A stretch of 64,000 nt of DNA from Drosophila miranda (taxonomy: Eukaryota; Arthropoda; Insecta; Diptera; Drosophilidae), in assembly GCF_003369915.1 (NCBI RefSeq), contig NC_046676.1, positions 24,800,001 to 24,864,000 on the forward strand, given 5' to 3'. Each line of letters begins with the position of its first letter. The first letter of the stretch is position 1. The position numbers were made by a program, and so were the translations under genes. Shown here piece after piece: positions 55,462 to 64,000 of this stretch. The notes under the pieces were generated by a model, which had not been told where the DNA came from, made no database searches, and saw only the letters and a list, made by a program, of their open reading frames with translations.

Positions 55462-58400
55462 ATGCAAATCAAAATGAAAAGACCACAGTGCGGCGGTGAT
55501 AGCTCTGCCAGCATTACCGCTACGCTGATGCTGCTGCTCCTCAGCGTCCACGCAGCCATTGGAAGGCCTGGTATAAAAATAGAAACAAAAATATAGCAGA
55601 AAACCATAGCACTATCGTATAACGTTTCGATTGCGTTATCGGCATCGCTTCAATTTGCACGATTATGCGAATCCGATATTCGCTCTTGGAATTAATATCT
55701 CTTTCTCTCTTGCGCATCTGTTTCGCTTTTTGTCTTCTTTACGTCTACGCATGCGCATGCCTAACAGTTTTTAATATTTAATGTTATATATGTATGTGTG
55801 TTTACTGTAATCTGTAATCGAAAGAAGCTTGGATAGGGCATGAATTGTTTACGTCCAATATCCAAGCTTCCTTCGACCTCCAAGTGTTACTAATTTTATG
55901 TGTTTTTTACCCTACCCTACCACTACCACCCACCCCCACTGTCCCCACCCTACCACTTTGTGTTGCTCTTAGACCTTAGCTCCAAGTCTCACCGAAATCA
56001 CATTCTACAACAGAAAGCACTTATACTTACCTCGCAAACGACCTTCATTCATGCTCATGACCCACATTGAGGGGCGGATAAGAGTCCTGCTCGGGAGAAA
56101 TCCACATCCACCTGCACCTTGCCTTCCCTCAACCTCAAATACGTTGGAAATGCTGCTACTGCAGTTTAATCTGTTTTTATTTAATAAAAAAAACTGTTTG
56201 GGGGCTCGAGGAAATTAGGCGCAGATCACTACGATCCGGACCCAAGCGAAGTCAAGTAGCCGCTGCAAAAACAAACAGACGGCGGCATCGAGTTCCCAAA
56301 CTGAAATTCGAGCAGAGCTGATGCTGATGGCTTTGTACCCAAGAAAAATAAAGCTACAGAAACATCAGCAGCAACAGCAACAGCCAGCAGCAGCAGCAGC
56401 AGCAGCAGCCGATGTTATGCAAGCGACACCAAGCGACAGATAACGTGACTGGCAAGGCTCTTCCCCTGAATCGTTGTCGATCTTCCTCCTCCTCCTACTC
56501 GACTTCGTCTCCATCTTCGGCTTCAGGCAGGGACAATGCTCGGTGGAGGGGCATGCGACCTCTGGGACGAGCTGTGCTTCCCATTCTCCAACCACCCTGA
56601 GTAGGGGTCTGGTCCCAGGCCCAGCAGAGCAGAGGTCTATAAATTTAGCGACGCTTTCGAGAAGACGATTTGTTAACAGAGTTGTTTACACCACCTTCGG
56701 CTTCAATCCGCTGTTGATGGGGCTTTTTTTTAGGTCATGGGGCCACAAATGGGAAGCTTCAAGCTAAACAAAAAACAGAAGAAGAAGAAGCTTTTATGAC
56801 AGATAGATCAGGACAGGTTGGAATAGTTATAAAGGGATATGGCTGGCAACTATTCCGCTTAATTGGATAATAATAAGACCGAAACCGTAATCGACACAGA
56901 CACCACAAACATATACATACATATGTATCTTTAGGCATTATCTAATGCTCAGAGTATTTCTTTAATGGATTTCTATGGTTGTTCACACGAGATTTGTCGG
57001 TTTCAGATTTCGAATTTTCGGCAATCAATGGACCTATCGTAATGAATGGTCCCGTACGTGATAATTAGCAAATTCGCACGACCTGGCGACTCCTATGGGG
57101 TCTCAATTGGGGAATCGTGCTTTATTTTCGCTTTTTATGATTAATGGCTCGACTTGAGCTTATCGTAATTAAAACACAATGGGATATCAACCAGTTATAG
57201 ATACAGATGAAGATATACCGAGTATACCGCGAGTAGAGACGGCAGTAACTTGATTTCGTCACAGAAAATCACATTTCGTTTTGCAATCGATTGCCACAGG
57301 CAAGCAGATACTTCTTCAAATTCTTCAAAAGATCACCCGACACCCGTCTAGAACGTTCGCTTTATTCCAATAAATATTTATGTATTTATGGGAGAGTCTC
57401 AGTTTCCCTGACATTTCCATGCGATCTGGTTTCCTTTTCGCAATAATTTACCCCATATCCATCCGATCCGATCGAGGCAATCATTTCAAGTGCAATAAAC
57501 ACGAGCTTTGCATCTGATTTGTTTTAAAAACAAGGTATTATTTACACGCTGGCTTTTGTTTCTTGGGATTTTTATGACTTTTGAAACATTTTTCGCGTTG
57601 AGTTTCGCGTCAAGTGTGTGGGGGCTGGGAGCCCAATAAGTCGATAACTCAAGGCCCTCCGAGAGGATGATACAAAACGAAGATTAATCAAAATCCATTA
57701 CAATTTTTTTGCTGATTTTTTATTTCTGCTGAAGGTTGACTAAACATAAAAACTTGTCAAAAAACAAAATACAACCAAAAAAAAAAATATTAATGAAACA
57801 AAACGAAAGACAATCAGGCAGACGGCAGACAAAACTGTACAATTGGCAAGTGAAAAATACAAGTATTTTCAAGCTGCCCCAAGAAATCCCATTGCATTGT
57901 GCTTGGGGCTTGTGGGGGTGCAGATGTCGTGAAGCTGTCAATCAATTAAAATTAAATTGAATAAACATATTAGCGGAGAGGCAGATAAAGATGGTGTTGG
58001 CTGTCGCTGGCGATGGAGACAAGCAAAATTAATTGGCCTGAACTTGAGGCCTGGTCTCAGGCGGAAGTGTGGTGGCTGGCTGTAAGGGAATTTCAATTAC
58101 CCAAAAACACTTTGTGCCATAATGAGTAATGGTGGATGCTTGTATCTTCATCTGATCGCTCACAGGCATTCATATTTATGAGTACGAGTATGCGATGGGT
58201 TCAGAATGGAAGGAAAGTTCAGGGTTTCCAGCCCCAAATGGGAATCCAGATAGAGCCGAACCGAACCCATCTGGAATGCAAATCACAACCGCATTATACG
58301 AGTATGTGTATATAAAATAAATAATATGCACATACATATGCTTAGTAGCCGGAACTAACTAGCCAAAGCCAAAGACTAAGCAAATCGAATGAATGGAACG

Positions 58401-61400
58401 CCCATCATGATCTGGCATTCCGTTTGAGGCTTAGTCACAGACGAGTTTCCGAGCAGAAACCGCATTTCCAGAATTCCCCCACAGCAAGAGAGAGTGAGCT
58501 GTAGAGGGGAAGTGACTTATTAAAATATTATTCAGTTATTCCGATGTAAACAGGAATCGAGCAATCGAGGCAGGGATCACAAATCTCAGCAATCGCAGAT
58601 CAAATCGCCACTTGGCTGAGAATGGAGAACTGTGCAAGCCTCCAAGTAAATTGTTATTAATTATTCGCACACGGCACGAGCGCACCGCACAGAACCGCCG
58701 ACTGTAACACAGTCTCCAACACATAACGAAAATACTGTCTGTCGGGAGGGTCGTCGATGATTAACAATTAATTTGGCCATTGAATTGTCCCGCCTGTTCC
58801 GGGCCCCTGTCACATGGCTTCCCACAGTCCCAGGGGTAGGAACAATGAAAACGCTAATTGAAAGGCGGGAGGTTACAGTGCGTTTCGTGCACCTGTGATA
58901 GCGGTGGGTTCTGTTTTCTCAGCAGATAATTAATAGGTTTTTCCTACAGCTGCGGGCTTTCCCCCTACTGTTAGGCACCTCCTTTCTATGGCAGCTTTAT
59001 CGTATAGTGGACTATGAAACGCACTCTAACTGTGCCCTAACTGGACCAACAATTGGAGGCGAAAACAAAAGACTTAGGCAACGAACTTGGTGGCCATTTT
59101 GCTTGCATGCCATGCCGTTGAACACCTGTCCCACCCACACAACCACACAAACACACACAGCATCCACACCTTCCACACACACACACACTCATGCACAAGC
59201 AATCGTAGTCAGTGACTAACTTTTAAAATTGAATTTTATTTGGTGGCAGACCTTTGTGTAACTAACAGAAGCCACATTGCATGGCAAAGCACCTTCACAG
59301 CAACAGCACCTCAGCACCACACAACAGTCACAATAGTCACAACAGAATCACCCATCCAGAGGAGAGACATCTATCCATCCAAATGTATGGCCCATCTCAG
59401 TCAATGTCAATCAATCAGCGGCAAGAGGCAAGAGGAGGAGGCAAGCGGGAAGTGGCAAGTGGCAGGAAAATTGCCCAAGAGCCTCCCGCGGCTGACTCAT
59501 CTGTCACCCAGAAACCCCACCATCTACCCCATCAGCTACTTCATCGTCCTCGTCTCGGTACTCTGTACTCTTCTGCTTTTGCTTCTGCATCTGCTTCTAA
59601 CACCTTTCAACTCTCTGAAGAGGTTTTGCAAGCCACTGAAACCAGCAACCAACCCCCCCTCCCTTCTCCTCCCGCAGATGTACGGCCCTCGCCATTCGCC
59701 TTAGAGCTGCAGCCGCCACTGGCGCAGACGGCGGAGGCATTCAATGGGGCCGGAGTGGGCGGCCAAAGGTCCGTCGACAGTTACGGCAATCCGATCGCGG
59801 GTCTGCGTCCCATCGACACGCCCGACGGGCGCAAGGTAGTCAGCGCCCAGGGCCTCCAGTTCGAGATACCTACCTATGCGTCCGGCATCACGGAGATCCG
59901 ACAGCCGGCAGATGATCTGCTCCCGCCCCACATTGGTGAGTTGACAACAGGAACAGCAACAGCAAGAGAGGCAGCTGCAGCTGCAGCCAGAGCGACGGCC
60001 AGTCCAACGCGAGCAGCAGCGACCAGCGGTGCAGCAGGGACTGCCGCGAACGGTGCACCGCAAACACCAACAGACACAACAGACACAAATGCCTTGGTTG
60101 CACCACTCACAAGCACTAGCACCCGCACTAGCACCCGCTCACCCACACCCACAATTAGCACCACTCATGTAGAAGCACTAACCCCAGAAACCACAAATGA
60201 AATTGCGGGGAAGCTCTTTAAGCGCGATTTACCTGAAACCCACAGCAAAGCCAGTTCCAACTCCACTTCCACTCAATATGCCATTGCCCCGCCCAGTCCC
60301 CGTCATTCCCCGCCCACTTTTACCCTGCTCCGGCTGAATCCCTTTGGCCCCAACTCAATCATTACACAGATTAGTACAGCATCCCCAACCAGTCGCAGTC
60401 CCAGTCCCAGTCTCAATCTCTGTCCTTGCCCCTCGTACCCGTCCTCTCCGCCTTCCTCACTGTCTTCGAATCCAAATCCAGGATCCAGACCTCTGTTAGA
60501 TGTGAAATACTTAAATACGAATCCTTCCCAACTAGATGCCATCGCAGTGGGCCTGGACACGAGCACCGATCAGAACTCATTCGCACGAGCCCCAGCATCC
60601 GTATCCGCATCCGTATCTGCATCTGCATCCGCACCAGCACCAATACCAGCCACATCACTAACACCACCAAAGCATAGCCCATCCCCCAGCACGACGACTG
60701 TCACCACAGATGTGGAGGTGGAACAGGCCCAGCTGGTGCCGATCCAGCAGCAGCAAGAGGAGAGCGTCCAGGAGCCGCTGGTGGCCAGTGGAACACTGCC
60801 CGAGTATATCCGAGAGTTGCAGCGTCAGGATCCGGACATTGGCGGCCCAGTGCCATGGACTCCGGCACCGAATGCAGCGCCCCTGAGTGTCATCGCCTGG
60901 GACCTGTTGCCGCCGCATCTCACAGACCCTGTCACCACCCCTGCCCCGACCTTGGAGCCACTGATAATCACCGAGCAACAGCCGACGCGGTACGTGCTGG
61001 GAGTGGAGAATCCTGCCAGTCACAACATTCGCCTGAGTTTGAGCAGCGGCGATGCCCTGACGCCGGCGGCCCCTGTGCCGCACCAACAGACGCAGGGCCA
61101 GGTGTCGGTGGTGCCGCTGCAGCGGGATGGACCGGAGGCTCATGGAACCAATGCACATGTGGGCAGCACGACGCCGAGCAATGCGGGTGGTAGATTCCCC
61201 AATCGCCATCGCGGAACGGCGCACTATAGCACCACCAGAAGCACGACGACGACGCCAAGGCCGCGGAGTACGAGCACTACTCAGCCCCCAATGACGACAA
61301 CAACAACAACAACAACAAAAGCAACAACTACAACAACAACCAGCACAACTAGGAGAACAACGACACCAAGACCATTCACAACGACCAGAAGAACGACGAC

Positions 61401-62966
61401 AGTGCAGCCAACGCCCCGCAGCACCACCCCCTTGGATCCGTCCACCTTCTACAGACTGGACAACAACGAGGAGTACGCGTACACGCTGCCCCCCTGGCTG
61501 CAGGAAGTCACCGATCCGGACCTCGACGTGGCCGTCACCTTTATCGTGCCCAAGGACAATGACCAGTACAATCACACGCTGGCCGACGATTTGGAGCCGC
61601 CGTACGAGCCGTTCGTGGAGCTCAACAACATTCAGTTGACGCCGCCACCGACGGCTGAGCCTGCGCCATTGCATACGACGCCGAGCACCACAACTAGTAC
61701 CACCAGGGCCCATACCCATACCCATACAACAACGCACAGCACCCAACCACAGCACACAACAAAAACACAGAAAACGAAACTGATCACAACCACTCACCAC
61801 ACAGATCTCCTGAAAGGGGCAACGGGAACGGCAACCACGCCCACGACAGCGGAGGACAACAGCCCATTTGATTCGTCAACGGTGCCGGCCTGGCTGCGAG
61901 ACTTCGACTATCCGGACGTGGGACCAGGAGTGCCCTACAATCCGGACAACTTCAAGGAGGCAGCTTTGACGCAGCCGGCGGGAGGTAGTAAGCCAATTGA
62001 CTTTAGGCCCCAGGGCTTTGAGCCAGCAGCATCACGCTCCCCGACCATCCCACCAACACCAACACCAATCCCGACCAGAGCAGCCCCAGCTGCGGCCTCC
62101 GTCTCCTCCGCTTTTCCATCCAAAGTCTCGCTTCCGCTTCCAGGCACCGCCCAGGGCATCGACAGCAGTCTCAGCAGCACCAATGAGAGCCCAGAGCCGC
62201 CGCTGGTACTGGTGCCGCCAGCTGACAAGCCCAGCGATGAATCCACCTCGTTCTTCGCCTCCAGCAGCACGAGCAGCGTCCCACAAAATCCTAGTACAAA
62301 CTCTATCACCAATTTTGCAGCACGCTTTGATACCCAAGGCATTCAGTCCGCCGCCCAGAACCAGGCGCCTAAGGCCGTCCCCGAGGACCAGTTCCCGCCC
62401 TTCAATGCCGGCGGCTCCACTGAGGGCGTCACCAAGAAGGTGGAGTACACAAAGAGCGACGAGGGAAAAGTGATCAGCACCCCGATCAGTGGACAGCGCA
62501 AAGGTGAGTACGCCATCAATACCCCCGAGAGACCACCATCTGATGTTATCTTCCATCAGACACATCGACGCCCCCCAGCAACACTGGCAAGTATACAGGA
62601 GGATTTGGCGCCCCAGCGGGTCTGCTGCGGCCCCAGGCCCAAGGCTCTTCCGGCTCCGGCGCCAACACCAATCCCGGAGTAGCCAACAGTCCGGACAGCA
62701 GTGCTGGCACCTACGTGGCCGGAAACCAGCACGAATTCAGTAACACACTCAAGGCCAACAGGGCTCGTCCTACTGTCAACCCAGGTCGCTACACCGGCGG
62801 CTTCGGTGCACCCAACGGTGTTCTCTCTGTTCAGGCCGAGCCGAGACCCTTCCAGCAGCCACAGCAGACGCAACAGCCAGACTCCACCAGCCATTCGAGC
62901 CGCTTTGGCGGTCCTCCAGGCGTTTTGGTCCCATTCGACAATGTGCAGCGTGCCGGCGGCCAGTAA
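55462..62966 (+). CDS. Secreted Pro/Thr-rich mucin-like protein
   Basis: CDS join(55462..55570, 59678..62503, 62560..62966), 1113 aa, both junctions phase 1. Exon 1 encodes a signal peptide ending LMLLLLSVHAAIG and stops at a GTATAA donor. Exon 2 is mostly Thr/Pro/Ser/Ala-rich and should be heavily O-glycosylated; residues about 575-620 are Thr/Arg/Pro tracts. Ordered islands stand out: YGNPIAGLRPIDTPDGRKVV (about 65-85) and three related motifs at about 410 (LPEYIRELQRQDPDIGGPVP), 640 (LPPWLQEVTDPDLDV) and 772 (VPAWLRDFDYPDVGPGVPYN). The C-terminal exon repeats YTGGFGAP twice, plus a RFGGPPGVL variant. There is no transmembrane segment or chitin-binding Cys pattern. I do not recognise the family; an extracellular matrix or apical-ECM role is inference. 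Bases 59936-60709 may be optional. Confidence 0.82.
55571..59677 (+). other. First intron of the mucin-like gene
   Basis: A 4.1-kb intron with donor GTATAA and acceptor TCCTCCCGCAG. It contains a CAG/CAA run at 56367-56408, a 17-bp near-palindromic pair AGAAGCTTGGATA/TATCCAAGCTTCC at 55825-55872, and CA runs at 59150-59185. No nested gene is supported. Confidence 0.65.
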
Positions 62967-63192
62967 GCCAGAGGGCCTGAACGCGGTCACCGATCACCGC
63001 AAAAACACTTTAAATTATTTATAATCTAAGTACGAGTACTTATGTTAAATCTTAGAATGTTGTTGATAATGCAACTAATTTCATTTCCCGTGACCCTTTT
63101 GTAGTAACAATCTATGCGAACCTTTCGAAAGTTTTCGAGTTTCCATGTTGTATGTAGCATAAGCTTACACTAATGCGAAACGCTCCTTGAAC

Positions 63193-63198
63193 AATAAA
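63193..63198 (+). terminator. Poly(A) signal of the mucin-like gene
   Basis: AATAAA 227 nt after the stop codon, in AT-rich sequence. Confidence 0.55.
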
Positions 63199-63203
63199 AT
63201 CGC

Positions 63204-63750
63204 CTGTCGACTATCGAAATGAACAAAAGGAGAATGGAAGGATTAGAACATTGTAGGATTGCTGAAGGAAGATATGAATTCGACGTAAATTTGATCTGTT
63301 TAAGGAGCACAATAATCCGCATTGGAGGCACCAAAAAAATCGCACTTCGTTTATGCATCTTTTTATCCTTCTGGGTTTAGGTATTGTATTTGTGAACTTA
63401 AACAGATGCCATTATCATACACATGAAGGTCGTGGCTATGTTCACTCCTGCAAAGAACCAGTAACACTATATGTTGTTCATGCAAGTGGAACATTAACAT
63501 TCTTGACAAATTTCGAAGCAGATATAAACTATGGATTTGCCTTTACGCCTTTAAGTATGCGAGTATCTCAACGCTCACTCTCATCGGATGCTACCAGGAT
63601 TTAAGGCTGCTTAATTAACGGTTTTCAACAGATTGAAATGTCTAGCCATTACAACCAAAGAGTTTTTGGTTTTTTAAATTTATTTATCGTATATTATCGA
63701 TAGATAAACAAAACAGATCAAAGATATAGAATGACCTGGCGCGGGACAAT
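63204..63750. other. Intergenic between convergent genes
   Basis: AT-rich. An 83-codon plus-strand frame at 63353-63604 is probably chance. On the minus strand AATAAA (63686-63681) lies 65 nt beyond the oxidase stop and is its likely poly(A) signal. Confidence 0.45.
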
Positions 63751-64000
63751 TTACAGGTTAGCCTTCATCAGAGGCTTCAGATAGGTCTCGAAGGACTTCT
63801 GGACTGGCTTTTGGTTCATGGTGCTGCGCTTGGCCGAATCGAACAGTCGGGGATAGACATTGCCATCATAGCTGCCCAGCACCGAGTTGAGGACGCGATC
63901 GTGGAAGCCGAAGCCGTCGCAAACGGCCACAGCATTGGGACGGAACTTCTCCAGAGCCACCTCCAAGCGTTTTTGCAGTGACTTGAGGTCTGCATCGGTG
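63751..64000 (-). CDS. Acyl-CoA oxidase, C-terminal end (partial)
   Basis: The last 82 residues are in the window; the gene runs off the right edge with no start. It resembles the C-terminal alpha-helical domain of peroxisomal acyl-CoA oxidase, which makes trans-2-enoyl-CoA and H2O2 in beta-oxidation. Key parts are RPNAVAVCDGFGFHDRVLNS, LGSYDGNVYPRLFDSAK and LNQ-type KRSTMNQKPV. The final tetrapeptide KANL equals the peroxisomal targeting signal described for catalase and replaces the commoner SKL. In melanogaster the closest candidates by chromosomal position would be the Acox57D pair, but the fragment is too short to choose. Confidence 0.82.
   Translation of the reverse strand, partial: TDADLKSLQKRLEVALEKFRPNAVAVCDGFGFHDRVLNSVLGSYDGNVYPRLFDSAKRSTMNQKPVQKSFETYLKPLMKANL

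Noticed and set aside
63353-63604. 83-codon plus-strand frame between the last two genes
   Set aside because: Lies in an AT-rich convergent 3' gap, hydrophobic start but no conserved pattern or promoter.
1-64000. CRISPR arrays, bacterial operons, autonomous transposon genes (reverse transcriptase, transposase), tRNA or rRNA genes
   Set aside because: None visible on either strand; repeats present are microsatellites, coding repeats or short dispersed elements without reading frames.

Overview
This is a gene-bearing euchromatic window from a Drosophila genome. The signs are small introns of about 50-90 nt with GTRAGT donors, CAG/CAA (opa) and CA microsatellites, TATA/Inr, DRE and M1BP-type promoter motifs, and recognisable fly genes: shugoshin mei-S332, the golgin GM130, the WASP-interacting protein Vrp1 and a Plekhm1-like RUN/Rubicon-homology protein. 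These are melanogaster chromosome 2R (Muller C, region 57-58) genes by my recollection. An acyl-CoA oxidase fragment at the right edge agrees with that. The species cannot be fixed from the sequence; several proteins and dispersed repeats suggest it is not D. melanogaster.

Layout. 1-9.7 kb: no gene I can support, only simple repeats. 9.7-12.2 kb: two short minus-strand genes, a membrane-anchored charged-helix protein with a mitochondrial-like N terminus and a divergent intronless RNASEK paralog. 12.2-21.6 kb: noncoding, with two dispersed repeats and a 19-nt G run. 21.6-22.7 kb: a TATA-driven cuticle-type AAPA/SY repeat protein (+). 22.75-25.0 kb: a minus-strand, eight-exon protein joining a farnesoic-acid-methyltransferase-type domain to a Cys-loop receptor ligand-binding domain and four membrane segments. 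It shares a short divergent promoter, with two M1BP-type motifs, with GM130 (+, 25.3-27.9 kb). GM130 converges on mei-S332 (-, 28.1-29.4 kb).

29.4-31.3 kb: a dispersed repeat at the mei-S332 5' end, then a graveyard of broken fragments (aldehyde dehydrogenase; LDL-receptor-A/Ig-like modules). 31.4-46.9 kb: Vrp1 (+), with a putative 5' UTR exon and a 9-kb first intron. That intron hosts two antisense fibrinogen-domain genes in tandem (37.7-40.1 kb). 48.0-50.4 kb: Plekhm1 (-), converging on Vrp1. Its first codons and 5' flank are repeated upstream in tandem with copies of the same dispersed repeat (50.4-51.24 kb). 55.4-63.2 kb: a secreted, Pro/Thr-rich protein with a signal-peptide exon, a 4.1-kb intron and a large, possibly alternatively spliced exon. 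63.75-64.0 kb: the 3' end of an acyl-CoA oxidase gene on the minus strand.

There is no operon logic here. The useful contexts are the divergent housekeeping promoter, the convergent gene pairs, and the genes nested in Vrp1. The most unusual items are the FAMeT/Cys-loop fusion, the duplicated Plekhm1 5' end, the exitron-like segment in the mucin-like gene, and a probable frame problem or alternative splice in Vrp1. All exon joins were worked out by hand from splice-site and phase agreement, not from transcripts.
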